Positions 26,706-41,864 of a stretch of 64,000 bases of DNA are shown here, piece by piece (positions within the stretch are counted from its first letter, which is position 1; every line of letters begins with the position of its first letter). The stretch comes from Seriola aureovittata (lineage: Eukaryota; Chordata; Actinopteri; Carangiformes; Carangidae). Made by a program: the position numbers and the translations under genes. The notes beneath the pieces are model-generated. The model saw only the letters and a program-made list of their open reading frames with translations, made no database searches and was not told where the DNA came from. The stretch covers positions 24,119,160 to 24,183,159 of the forward strand of contig NC_079378.1 in the NCBI RefSeq assembly GCF_021018895.1, written 5' to 3'.

Positions 26706-29700
26706 AGTCAAACATTGAGATTTCATGGAGTGATGAATGTGGCTAAAACTCATCGTACATGACCAAGATGCACCTCTTGTATTGAGCCTTGTGAGTGGCC
26801 AAGCTTCATGGATGGTAATGTCTAAGAGCACCTTGTATTGGGGAGTGTCAATTTAATTTACTGTTCCATTAAGCGGGTCCCTTTGAGACTTTCCCGGTGA
26901 TTACAGGCCGTCCAGAGAACCAGCTGAGAGCTGGGTGGGGGGTGTTACCTTCCACCTCTGCACACCTTCACTCTCTATGAGCCAAAGTATTTAATCCTTG
27001 CCTGCATGCTCTCTGCCTTCACGGGTGAATCTCCACTGTAAAGGCCGGGTTCTGCTTCGTCTGTTGTCGTGCCCCTGTCTTGATCTCACAGAAAGGACAC
27101 GGACACACTTTTCTTTTTTTTACCTGCAGTGCTGGAAAATTTCACTTTGTGTCTGTCATTTCAAAAACTGAACGTTGGGTCAATCTCGTCGTTATGCACT
27201 TTGGATTTGAATAATGTCATGCTGAAAGCTTCTTCCTAATTGGCTGAAGATGTGTGGAAATTTTTTCCATTTTAAACGGCAGGAGGAACCAATAATAAAG
27301 CTGATAGGGGGCGAATCCTGGGTGGAATAAAACACATTTTAGCTGATTATAATTCTCAGCTGTGACAACGCGCTGCTCAGAGTAATACACAGTATATAGC
27401 AGGCATCTGTCAAAGAAATTATTCCTTAGAAAATACTGGAGTCTTTTCTCTCTCAGCCAGTGTGTGTCTGTGTGTGCTTGTAAGCGAGTGAGTGGGGGAG
27501 AGAGTCTGGCAGTCAGACAAAAAGCACCTAATAACCAATCACTCATTTTTATTGTGTTATTAATTATTTTTGTGCTGGAATGCAACCCTGCCTACCAAAT
27601 GAAACACAGGGAAAATATTTGCACAAATACACTTTATACGCACATTATGTGCATGACCTGTCATTTGTGCAGCAGTTATGTTTTATGTTTTATGTCCCAC
27701 TTTCCTCACTCAGCTCCGAGACGAGGACAGTCTAAGTGCTCCCGACCTCTCAGTCTGTTATAAGATTACAGGCTCCAAAATTAAATAGAGGCATGTGCAA
27801 AGGTTGGACGGCCAGGGAGGAGTCAGACAGGGCTGAGGTAATGTCAGTGTGTTTCTGATCATTATTGGGAGCGACACAGACACAACCTCCCTCCAAACAA
27901 GCGCGCACACACACCCAAACACACATACGCGCATTTCCCTGTATCGATTAGTTGAAAAAAAAGGGTTGAGGTCAGCAGGCATATGTCTGAATTTCTTTCT
28001 CTCTGTCGCTCACACTCCATTTGTCTCTGTCTGATTCAATACTCTCCTTCCCCCATCAGGGGGCCATGCTTCTTCCATATATCTGCGACTCCCCTCCCCT
28101 GACCTGCTCTCACTCTCTGTGGTTTCTTTGTGTCTGTCTCTTTGCCCTTCACTTGACATACATGAATCAATCAGTCAATCCAATTTCATTCAGAGCAAAG
28201 CCTGATGGATTTGCTTCTGAGCCACCGTCCTGATAAAGTAACAGTATCCACAATGTAATTACATTCCAAATCAGATGATGTGGTTATGACCATGGATGTG
28301 ATTTTACTTCATTTTCAGTTATCATACACAAAAGTACAAGAGGAACAACAAAACACATACAAACAAATGCAGAAATACATTTCAAAGCTGCCTGTGAAAC
28401 GGGGTAAACACATAGTTTTCATCCTGCAGACTGGGACCACCAGAGGAACGCTCCACTGTTTCAGGTACTCGAGATGATTATGGAACAAGAATAAAAACAC
28501 ACTGCTTCCAAATAAATGTATTTTCTATTTTTCCTCTCTGATAGCAGCCAATTGTTTTCTCTTGCTCAAAACTCTTCACACGGTTTGCACAGCAGGACTC
28601 AGACCAAACAAGAAATTATTTTCTTTCATTGCTTTGACACAAAAAGCATTCAACTCATTTACAGTGAATGTGTTCACTCAACAATCTCGCATTCTCCATT
28701 TTTAAAAGTAGATGCACACGACCTCAAATCCAAGTCTTGAAACTTCAAATTGGACAACAGTGATACTGACAGTGATCCCCTTCCTACTCCTTAATTACAC
28801 AGTCATAAAACATCATTACATCACCTCCCCAAATACCTAGGGTTAGATTATAGTTTATTTCACCTTTCCTCTCAAACGTCCAGGTGTTTCTCGCTTGGTC
28901 CCAACAGTCTGGTTTTCTTCCACTGTCAGTAACAGTAGGAAAATAAATAGTTTCACTGTAAACATTTTGGAAACAACTTGCTTTTGTAAAATTAAACAAA
29001 TTCAACTGAAACCTCTTCATTGAAAAATCATATGTCACAGTGTAGTGATATATTATGCCTGATTTAAAATAAAAAATTTTCTTTTTTAACTATTTGATCA
29101 ACAATTATAGGAAAAGTGATTTCTACATGGTGCATGTAGAAACAAGACGGAGGTGTAGAGGATAGAAGAGAATCATCAGCAATTATGCAAGACTTGAAAA
29201 TTAAAGTCAAATGTCAGGACAAGACATGACATGATATGGAGGAAATTATTTTCTGAAGTCCTGAAAACTGTGACAAAGCTGCGTGAAGCATCTCTCCCAT
29301 GTGACGGACCTGAATCCTTCATGCACAATCAAACTGACTGACTAACAGGTCGGAGGTTCCAGCCTGTGATTGGATTTCTTACTGTCTCCTTTTCCTGTGG
29401 TGTAAATGCAATGCATGTTTAAAAGGTGTCACACATCAAAATGTCACAACATCAAGTAAACAATGGCCTCGGCATACTATCTGTATTTTCAGCACCCCTC
29501 TGATTTAGGGTCCAATCCCTTTACACTCACATCAGGGAACCGATACATTAAACAAGCCATGCCTGAATCTTAACACTTTCCCCCCACAGATAGAGCTGAT
29601 AGCTGATCAATAGTTGCCAGACTCAATCAATCAATGTGCTCCCACCCACCCCGACAACCTCTCCAGTCGGTGTTTCAGACCCAGCTGCCTCAGCTCCAGG

Positions 29701-30996
29701 GCTGGTTTGTCCTCCAGTGCCTCTGTCATTTGTCTTTAGATTTCCCTTCCATCTGATCGCACCGGTGCTTTTCAAATGCCCTTTCCACATGTCCTTACCC
29801 CCTGTCTGTGATTTATGTGTCCCTGGTCATAACTGACAACACTATAACATCATGCTGATTTGCACAAAGCCATTTAGTCTCATGTTCATATTTTTCTTCA
29901 ATGAAATTAAACAATTTGCCACTGGGGGTGAGATGGTCCCTCATATATCCACAGTTGCTCTTTCAAAAACTGCCTATTGAAAGAAATTTCACGTAACAAG
30001 GGTGGATGAGAATTGCTCCACTGATACAATCTACTTTTTTGTTAAATGTATTAAAACTATTAGAGGAAGTTAATTAATTTGTAAATTAGAAAATTTTATG
30101 CCTTTATGCAAAAATTTGAAGAAGGATTTTACACTCAATTGCATTAAAGAACTTTTTTATTTCAGTGCCTATAAGACCTTAGAAGACCTCACATCTCCTT
30201 CCACTGTAGGTGCTTCCTTTTCATTTTTGATTCACTCATTTCGCTCTCATCACTTTCCTCCACAGGCAATTCACATGTGCAGTGAACTGTGAAGGTTCCC
30301 TCCTTCTCAAATACATTCATGGCCATCTACACATACAAGCAGACATGCATACTGTAAAGACCAAAAGCATCATTATTATGCATGCGGGCAGCATCAGCAT
30401 ACTGATGTCATTACAATGCATTTAAATAATGCTTGTCCGCAGGGCTGGATCTATCATGGCTGCCACGTTTAAGCTGTGAAGCCCCAACTTTGAAAAGAAG
30501 CAGCAGCAGCTCTGAACGATTGTAACCGTGTTGATGTCTGTCGAGGATGGCCAAGGTTTTTATGACGGTCATTTCCTACATTTACAGTCTCTTACTGTCT
30601 CCTTCCTCCCATTTACATTTATGACATTTGGCACATACTCTTCTCGAGACCAAACGTTGCTCATTAAGACAACATCATCAGATCAAATGACGACACACAT
30701 TTTGCAGTAATCAAATCATCCCGGTGATCTGCTGATTATAAGCGCAGGAACAGCTACAATACTCCTTCATAACATCCATTCTCCTCTGTTTTTTACTTTG
30801 AATGAAGTCACTGCAGTATTTTAAAACACTTATCATCGTTAATCCCTGTAATCATTGATATCTATTTAAAATATTCACAGATACAGATAGAAGATCAATA
30901 ATCTATAACTACATTGTCTGCACCGACAGCTTTTGGTGAATAATTGAACCCAGCGTTGTTTGGACTTTTGGAAGCAGCTTTTGGATCTAAGTTTGC

Positions 30997-31010
30997 GCGC
31001 CACCTGCTGA
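30997..31010 (-). promoter_or_regulatory. CTCF-like motif upstream of zfpl1
   Basis: On the minus strand it reads TCAGCAGGTGGCGC, matching the CTCF core except for one position. It points away from zfpl1. Confidence 0.35.
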
Positions 31011-31821
31011 GTGAACACACAAACTGCAGCCTGACGCAAACTTACACAAAGGCAGGAGCCCAGCTGAACCAGGAGCTGAACTTCCTCTCCTGCTGTCTTT
31101 GACGGAAGGGAAAATGTGAATGTCTTACACTTGACGTTTTCATCACTTTGATGCCTCTCCACTGTAATTCAGCACGACACATGTACAAACAGTATTTTTT
31201 ATGCTCCACACTAGCTATTGCATTTAGTGGACACTCATGAATTATAGGTTCCTTGTCAGTACTATATGTGTATTCTTGTAGTTCCTTTTGTTGCTGTGGG
31301 ATCAGTAGATATTTGTTTATTAAAATCTTATTCTTATTTTAAAAAAAGTACATCTGATCAAGTGTTTTAAAAAGCTGTTACCCGTTTTAACAGACAGGCT
31401 TCAAGGCGACATTAAGTCGTTTTAAAGTCAAATTAAAACCAGATCAACTTCAACTTGTTTTTAATTTCTATGTTGGATTACAATTTATTATATAAATATT
31501 TCTGTGTCTGAGGGATTACAGTCTTGGGTGGGGAGGAAAGACACAATGTTTTGTTAAACAATACAAAATGAGAAATGAACATTTAGGTCATTTATTATGT
31601 ATCTAATTAACATGTTAGCGCATGTCTTGTACAACCTGTTTGGGAGCTGTGAAGAAGAACATCCTCCAGTGCAGTGTGAAGTAATGTGCTTTTATTAAAT
31701 AAGAGAAGAAGAGGAAAAACAAACAGACCTACGCCGTACATGTTTCTAAAGCCTACACCATATGTCAGACAGTCAAATGTTTCCACTAGGACAATGAGTG
31801 TCCACGAACACACCCTCCGGC

Positions 31822-31835
31822 CCAGCAGGGGGCAG
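31822..31835 (+). promoter_or_regulatory. CTCF-like motif at the zfpl1 promoter
   Basis: CCAGCAGGGGGCAG closely matches the CTCF core consensus in plus orientation, about 0.2 kb upstream of the donor that closes the putative zfpl1 first exon. Confidence 0.45.
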
Positions 31836-31889
31836 ACTGCAGCCCCTGGCTCGTGACACAGAGACAAGAAGCGGAAGAGACGTGGCACA

Positions 31890-32041
31890 TAAACATAGAG
31901 AGGAAGGACTCAGCTAGCTGCAGTCAACTTTACTGATGACAGCTTGTGGAGACGCCTTCAGTGGGACCCTGACGGGGAAGCTTAAATGACAGACGGACAA
32001 CACCTGACACCAACGGGACTTGATTAAAGTCTGTGTGACAG
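31890..32041 (+). other. zfpl1: Probable noncoding first exon of zfpl1
   Basis: The stretch ends in a strong donor (GTGACAG followed by GTAACA at 32042) and lies just downstream of a GC-richer segment with a CTCF-like site. The zfpl1 coding exon has AG acceptors a few bases before its ATG (34305), so a noncoding leader exon is needed; this is the best candidate. The 5' edge is arbitrary. Confidence 0.4.
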
Positions 32042-32771
32042 GTAACATGTAGTTATTTGTCACTGGCGTCGGCACTTCCTGAACTCCAGCAGCTAGCTAG
32101 TTCAGCTCGCTAACGTCACCTCACCTGATAACTTCCAGCTAAGCTAGCAGCCAATGTTAGCTCAGATAAATGTTGGGATGAAGTGTCGGTGCTGAAACAT
32201 GAAGTTAGACTCGTGACCTGCCGGAAGGTGTGACGTGTGTTGACTTCGTTAAAACGTCACGTTAGGTGCAGGTGAAGAAATACAATTCACGTCACCATGA
32301 GTAACATTTACAGCTTGGTGCCATTGTTAAACAGGTAATAATGAAATTGAATGGCATGTTAACCCGATAGCCTGTAGCTATCCATAATATAACGATTATT
32401 GAACCAGGAAAATGGCAGCTCTAAAACAACATGACAATATAATAGAGGTATTACCACCCTCACCTTGGACTGTCCCATCCATCCTGTCTAATGCTTGTGA
32501 CATGACAACTGGGAGGGCATCATTAGTAAAGTATGATCAGCAAGCCCTTATTAACCTGACCATAAACCTCAGAAAATGTAATTTAATAAGGTTTGGGTTG
32601 GAGGTACAAGTATGTGAATGGGTGTGTGTGTCGCACCCAGCCTGGCTCTTCAAGTAAGTAAATGGTTGAGACATTGACTCCACTGAGACTAAACCTAAAA
32701 ACAATCACAACAAGCCCTGCAGGGTCTGCCTGCAAAGTTTAGAAAACACATGTTAAAATGTTTGGTACCAC

Positions 32772-33362
32772 AGGATTTATAAATGGTTTATAAACAGGTT
32801 ATTCAATTGGTTGTTAACACTTTATAAATCATAAATAAACAATTATAAACAAGTTTCATACATTGATGCAGGCTCACTATTTGGCGGAGGGAGAATTGCA
32901 GGGATGTGAACAGTGGGACAAAGAATGGGTGAGCAGTTCACCAGGTAAAGGAAGGTTACCACCTGTGTTCTAGAAGAGACCAACCAGCAGAAAGCATCTC
33001 CATGGTAATATCTGATCAACAGCTGTGATTATTATGAGGATGAATCTGGTCATGTGATATGATCATGTGATCTGCCAGATGAAACTTTCTGACCATGAAG
33101 GTGCTGACGGTGGTTCATTGTTAGTAACTGAACAAACGTGATGAAGCAGCAGCTACAGATGCTGATGATGGAGGAAACAAAGAAAGCTCAGTAACTAAAG
33201 AGATATGAGGCTGAACAGTACAGAAACACGTGGGCTCACTATTTGGCAAGCAACAGGTCACCGTTGCCCTTTTTATCCAATGTGTCATAACAGCTTATAA
33301 ATGATTTATAAAGTGTTAACAAGCTGATTAATAAACTAGTCATACATCTTTTATAAGGTTAG
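32772..33362. mobile_element. MITE-like inverted-repeat element in zfpl1 intron 1
   Basis: The left arm (about 32772-32860) contains GTTGTTAACACTTTATAAATC and the right arm (about 33285-33362) contains GATTTATAAAGTGTTAAC, its reverse complement. Both arms are flanked by further TTTATAAAC/ATTATAAAC words, giving arms of about 70-80 bases with mismatches. No transposase frame is present. A second sequence (32886-33232) lies inside it. The class of DNA transposon is not determined. Confidence 0.55.
32886..33232. mobile_element. Insertion flanked by a 15-bp direct repeat
   Basis: The 15 bases GGCTCACTATTTGGC occur exactly at 32871-32885 and again at 33233-33247. They bracket 347 bases unrelated to the surrounding AT-rich element. 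An exact repeat of this length is the size of target-site duplication made by LINE/SINE-type retroposition. No poly-A tail or internal RNA polymerase III promoter was recognised, so the element class is unknown. Confidence 0.5.
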
Positions 33363-34184
33363 TTGTAAATAGAAAAGAAACAAATGTTTTTTAAGAGCAT
33401 TATTAGCACCGGTCATCCACATTTTAAAGTATCTGTGAGGTCACCTGCACAGTTTTATTTAGCCTGATAGAAGTCGTTAGAATAGTCGATAGAAATTGTT
33501 ATATTTTGATCAAACCTCTCATCTTGTGTTTAGTCTCACTCTGTTTTTTTTCCTCGTGGTCTGTAGGACAGTGTCAGCGTGTAGCCCTCTCATGTTGTTC
33601 AGTTTTCCATCAGAAAAGGGACTTTAGTGGCTCATGTTTTTGGAGCCATAATGTGGATCCCTGCTGTGTGTTGAACTTTACTGGCAGATATTTGACCAGA
33701 CCTCAGCATGCCAAACAAAAATCAGCATCCAGCCCAATATTGCTCGTGGGCTGGGATGTATAAAAAACCTGTACGCTCAGGCAACATATGTACTATATCA
33801 TTATAACTAAAATCCAAGGAGATACTAACATAAGAGTGAGCAACACGGCTGAAGTCCACCAATATATGGAGATTCTGTGGAAGAATCAATCGAGAAACAG
33901 ATAAAATATCCAGACAAGTCTGTATTTGGCTAAACCAGCAAATTATCTTAACTTTAATATAATAATGCAATGATGCATTTCCTTAGGTTTATATTCAAAA
34001 TATGAGGAAAGTCAGGAATTGCTAGACTCAAATTAGTCACAAGCGAAACTATGCCCACAGCAGTGTGTCTGGGGAAAGTTCAGGTCGTCAGGAAAAAGGG
34101 AAAGTCTTTAGTCAAGAGAAGATTAGCCTCAAGATAAATTGATTAAGTATAAAACTTTTAATGTCTTGTTTTTGCTAGCACTGA

Positions 34185-36863
<2,679 letters not shown>

Positions 36864-37908
36864 TAACAAGCATTGATTCCTTCTTTTCCTTCTGTATTAC
36901 ACAACATAGGCTTGTGTAGAACGAGCTGAAGTGGGACTTTCTAATACTCGGTTAGCCCAATAGAGAGAGCTTTGCCCAACTTGAATGGAAAAGAGAATGG
37001 AGGCAGTCCCTGGCTCCATTCGTTTACATCAGGCATTAGAAATATGCCAGACACTGAAAATATCTCACAACATTCAGGAGGTTTCCTGTGATCCAAGCAG
37101 AGCAACCTGAAAACTCCAGTGGTGACCAAGGCCCGAAGCGTAGAGACAAAGGATCCAGTTCATGTTGCTTTGAATAGCTAATGACAAATATTTATATTTC
37201 CAATTCCAGCTAACACTTGTCAGTGATCTTTTTAAGTTAATTTTTTTTAAGTTCAGTAGAAACTAAATATACACTGTTGATGTTGAAAGAACATCTTTTG
37301 CTGGTAGAATGTCAGAATGTATATGATCAGCAAGGAAACGCTCAGTAACACTTACACAGTCAGAACCTGATTCCACAAGCTGATTTGAACTGAGCGGCCA
37401 GAGGTGGCCTTCACAACTGGAATCAAATACCCCACACATGATTAATACATAACTATTTATGGGTGTGCATTATTTCTGAAATTGAGTGCATTGCTTTTAG
37501 ATTTGCCATATATACTGTATGTACATTTCCCTGATGTTTTTGACTGTCTATTAAATGGGAATACTACAGAATTTCAGTATTTTAATATTATTTAAAGTCC
37601 ATAGAAAGTTACCATCATCTAATGCGGTGCACAGGCAAAATTAAGAGTGAAGGATTTCTGAAATGTTGTCTCACCCTTACTCAGACAGATTTGTTATTCT
37701 GTTGCCTGGTTCTGATAAAGCAGCTGCTGGTTGTCAGCAGCATTTGGATGCTATCACAGTAAATTGTTGCACTCAAGTGAGAACATTCATGAATAACTTT
37801 TCAAAATCACACAAAAAGGCCAGGAAGAGTTACAGCAAGTAAACATTCATTTACTCTCTCGAACAGTGTTTCACTGTGAAAAGACACTATGAAGATTTCT
37901 GTCTCCAT

Positions 37909-37914
37909 AATAAA
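37909..37914 (+). terminator. zfpl1: Polyadenylation signal, probable zfpl1 end
   Basis: AATAAA about 1.05 kb after the zfpl1 stop, followed by GT-rich sequence (GTCTGTGTT). No better canonical signal was noticed between the stop and this site. Confidence 0.45.
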
Positions 37915-38288
37915 AGTCTGTGTTAACATTGTGAATAAGAAAAACATGCTTCATCTTCATGGGATGGGTTCTGCTTTATAATCACTCATTTGTTGTCAAC
38001 TTCTTGTTTGTTCTGTGAAATGGCATTCCTATATGCAGTTTAAAAAAAAGTTATTAAAAGTTCATTGAAAGTTGTGCATAATGTCACATTGTTGTATCCC
38101 AGATATAAACAACCTTATAGTAAATAGAAGAATGGACTCTAAAAAGGAGAAGGTGGACACTAGATTCTCCACCTTGTGTTGAACTCTCTGAACTTGAACT
38201 CAGACAGTCAGACCAGCTCCTTACAGAAACCCCAATGAAAGGCGTCACTGTGGTGCCCTGCAGTGGCGCCACAAATATGTTGCGTATC

Positions 38289-38302
38289 GCTCCCCCTGGT
38301 GG
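38289..38302 (-). promoter_or_regulatory. CTCF-like motif downstream of zfpl1
   Basis: Minus strand reads CCACCAGGGGGAGC, a near-consensus CTCF core. It faces the plus-oriented motif at 31822, so the two are convergent around zfpl1. Confidence 0.45.
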
Positions 38303-39199
38303 TGAATCCAGCTCAGGACGCCTTCCGTGAGGTCCTGTGAGAGTCTGTGAGTTCAGGTCAGTGGACAGGCTGTTTACAGAAACATCTCTGCTACATCAGT
38401 GGCTTTGAAAGGCTGCAGTCCACAGTGAGACTCTACACTGCAGTGCTTTATACACTTGTTTTTAAAAACTAATTTATTATTTATGTGAATGACATTGATG
38501 GCAGTGGTTTCACTTTGAACAATAACTGTATACTGTATTCTGGTGTAAGATATTTCGTTCAGGAGTTGTGGCTCAAAATTAAGACCCAACTTAGGAGCCT
38601 ATTAGAAATATTGTCTTGTTATATAATATCCAGTTAGTTCTCCAGGCTTTCATGTGGATGAGTTTTAGATGTTTTGTTTGTGTTGTTATTTAGAGTCAGT
38701 TGAAACGTTTTTCTCTCTTTTGCTTTGTGTTTTCTGCCTCCTTTCTGTAACACAGCATTATTGTTGTTTGTGACACTGGGCAACTGGCATTTAAAACCTG
38801 CAGATCAATGAATTGATAGCATCATCCAACCTTAAACCCTAATAATACTTCAGCCAGTTTACAATTTAAATTCAAATCCACTATGAAAACTTTACTTTTT
38901 CTATTATATCATTATATCTATTTCTAGCTCCTTCCTTTTTTTTTGGCAGTGTATGTGTTTGTGCTTCTGCTCTGCATGTGTGACGCACTGCAGCAGGGGA
39001 TGGCTGCGTGTTGATCTGTTCACAAATCTTTTCTTTACAACGTAACATCCTGATATTCTGTTTATACTTTTGCAAGTGGCCAGAGAGTCACCAAAAACAT
39101 TCAGTTGGTCAAAGACTCATAAGTGACGTTAAGAGACTCTCTGGATTGTTCAGCTCTGACACTGGTAAATGTTCAATCACCTGACAGAGATGATGGTAA

Positions 39200-39600
39200 C
39201 AAGTACATGTAAATGAAAATGTAACAGGCTGGGGCCGTTTTATTGCCCATTGCGTTTGAATATTGTCACTGTAGGGCAGCTTGAGACTTTGAAAATGAAA
39301 TGTCAAATGCCATTTTCATTTATTGATTGTTATAAAATTGCATTTTCATTTTTATTTTGACCCCAAGAGAGCGTGGTGCCATATAAATGAGACTTTAGTT
39401 GTCTAATACTTTTCTCATTTTCGAATTGTTAGAAAACTGCATTTTAGTTTTTGAATTAACATTTGAATATTGTCCACTGTGCAGCGGGGTATGACTTTGA
39501 AAATAAAATGTCAAACAGCTTTTCCATTTTCATTTTAATATGGTCCGAGAATCCTCATACAAGTATGTGAGAATGAAAATGAAAATTGGTTTATTGCATT
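39200..39600. repeat. Duplicated AT-rich repeat block
   Basis: TTTGAATATTGTCACTGTAG ... GACTTTGAAAATGAAATGTC from 39255 recurs with small changes from 39462, a period of about 207 bases, with ATTTTCATTT words between. It looks like a partial tandem duplication of a dispersed element. Confidence 0.5.
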
Positions 39601-40662
39601 TTAATTGTAATATCACATACATACTGTATGTGGAGAATTATGATGCTATTGTGGAATTAAAATATCCTTTGAATATACATATTGAATATAGTCCCTATAG
39701 GCTTCCATTGCATTTCCTCCTCACTAGTTTTAAGTAATTTTTACCGAAAGCTGTAACAATTAGCAGCATGTGGAAAATGCATTCATTAGTATGTAATTCC
39801 ACACCAATGACAGTGCGGCAGCGCTCCGGCACAGACGCTGCTGCATTCATTATTGGGCCCATGATGATCTCGATCTTGTGTGATGTAACTCTGTCACACG
39901 CTGTCCTTGAGAATCCTCGTATTTCAAGTGTAGATATCTGCAGGCTGTTATAAATATTCGCCAATACGTCACGCGTTTGCATGTGAGCGTCCGTTGCCAC
40001 CTCTAACTTTCCATTGTGTCTGGCAAACAGTCGCAGCGGCGTAGGTTTGCCATTGATTGTCAGTGGATCTGAGCCATGTAAAATTGATGCAGGGAAAGCT
40101 GCCGGCGGCCATGGAGCTCATACATGATGCCAGATTACAATGAGGCTGACAGATGCTGCACTTGTACAACACAGAGCTGTGGTGTGTATCATCTGATGCA
40201 TCTCCTGGAATATAAAATGGTTTCCGCCATGAGTGGTTTAATATAATATTGTGATGTTTCATGGTGTGTAATTGCCTTTGTCACTCTATTGGAGTTCAAT
40301 TATTTGTCAGTGACTCTGAGTTATGAGATTGCCCATTGGCCTGACATAATAGGGACATCCTGATCAATAACCTGCCACTTTGTAGTTAACATGCGTACTG
40401 TAAGCAGCACAGCTCTCTGATCTCATGACAACAATCGCAGGTGGAAAAATAACCTTTGAGTTGAACTCTTCACATCCGGAGTGATTCGTTTTTTATACCT
40501 TTTTACTTCAAGTTTAAAGCAATTTTAAGCTCAGCATCATCACAGGAATATTTTCACATTAACAAAACAAGCAGTGACTCATTCTGACACGTGGGAAGTT
40601 GTTTTGTGAATATTCTAAAAACACAAGTAATAACAAGAAGATATTGGGTGACATCTGATACC

Positions 40663-40663
<1 letters not shown>

Positions 40664-40720
<57 letters not shown>

Positions 40721-40725
40721 CACAC
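40664..40725. repeat. (CA)n microsatellite
   Basis: CA dinucleotides for about 62 bases with one AA interruption. Confidence 0.95.
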
Positions 40726-41116
40726 TACCATCCCAGTTATATAGAGTGACTCAGATCATAGATGTTAAACATAGTTTGCAAACAAACCATAAAATGATGT
40801 CTGCAATCCTTGTAGCGTTGTCCGAAGATCCCAGAAAAGAACAATTTAAAATGATTTAATTATAATTAATTAATTAATTATGTGCAACAAGCAAGACTCA
40901 GGAAGAATATATCATACAAATGTAAAATATGCACTGACCATCAGTTTGTAGTTTTGATTTTATAAATGCACAGTACAGCATGTTACTAATCCATGTTGGT
41001 ATCTTTAAAATACATGCATTAGCCATCATATACACGGCAGTATGCACTAGAGTTTAATACAGTTCAAAGTAGTTGCGTGTAACAGCTGGCCCCGCTGTCA
41101 TTGGACGGCACAGGAG

Positions 41117-41124
41117 TATATATT
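41117..41124 (+). promoter_or_regulatory. TATA box of the histidine-rich gene
   Basis: TATATATT about 140 bases before a strong splice donor (GACAAC followed by GTAAGT at 41263). Transcription would start near 41150. This is a prediction from motif and spacing only. Confidence 0.4.
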
Positions 41125-41149
41125 GATGTGTGACTGTGAGTGTTTCACA

Positions 41150-41262
41150 TGTGCTTCACACTTCAATTACAAGTTGCATCGCAGACAGAGAATCGCTGTG
41201 TTTCTGATACAAAGCATCAATGAACAGATCGCCTGCATCCTTCCTGAAGCTTCTCTGACAAC
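41150..41262 (+). other. Probable noncoding exon 1 of the histidine-rich gene, with an upstream ORF
   Basis: The stretch lies between the TATA-like box and a consensus donor. An ATG at 41220 opens 12 codons and stops at TGA 41256-41258, four bases before the donor. When joined to the acceptor at 41769 this frame is the same as the main frame, so the TGA blocks any extension of the protein into exon 1. The main ATG would then be 41865. Confidence 0.45.
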
Positions 41263-41864
41263 GTAAGTACAGATGTTCACTGTGTGGTAGATAAGTTAAA
41301 GACAAATATCTGGGATAACGTCTCTGAAACTTCTTTCATTATTCAATTTGTCTTAGTGTGTTTGTAATTTACAAAGCTGCATGTCTGCATGGGCCTGCTT
41401 TGGAATATTTGCCTTTTTACTGCATGTAGCACTTCATTAAGTATGTTTCGCAAAAATTTTCATTTTTTAGTCATACTTTAGTACAAATCAGAAATTATGC
41501 ACATTAAAGTGACCAGCAACCATGTAACTGCTGTAGTAAACCAGTATAGCTTTATGAAGAAGTAATTATCAATCATATAATGTAACGACATGTAACAACA
41601 TTTTCATCATCACTTTTCTTGAATTTACAACCATAATAGTATGCATTCAAATTTAAATATTTCCACGTTTCTATTTCTGTGGAAGTGTTGTAAATGGATA
41701 GAAGAGAAAAATGGTCATAGCAGAGTGAATTATGTAACAAAGTAGTAAAGAAGTACAATATTTCTCCAGGGATCAATATTGTGCCAGTTTCTGAGGGCAG
41801 CTCTCAGCCGACGGAGAAACATTTCCACCACGACAACGGAGCTGGAAAAGGTCATAATTCTGAA

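Larger units (their letters stand above)
18060..31800. other. Gene-poor intergenic region between flrt1 and zfpl1
   Basis: No exon chain or recognisable protein was found on either strand. The region contains two long (GT)n tracts, a G20 run at 20958-20977 next to a poly-A run at about 20895-20909, a GA-rich microsatellite at about 18640-18661, a dispersed repeat at 23280-23640 and another at 26453-26705. The longest minus-strand frame here (26439-26831) lies on that last repeat and is not a gene. Confidence 0.55.
37930..41110. other. Intergenic region between zfpl1 and the histidine-rich gene
   Basis: No gene was recognised. Contents: a CTCF-like motif at 38289-38302, a duplicated AT-rich repeat at about 39200-39600, a low-repeat segment at about 39730-40430 with the texture of conserved noncoding DNA, and a (CA)n tract at 40664-40725. 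Confidence 0.5.

Noticed and set aside
26439..26831. 130-codon minus-strand frame
   Set aside because: Lies over a dispersed teleost repeat and resembles no protein family.
32412..32657. 81-codon frame in zfpl1 intron 1
   Set aside because: No similarity recognised and it lies inside an intron; likely chance.
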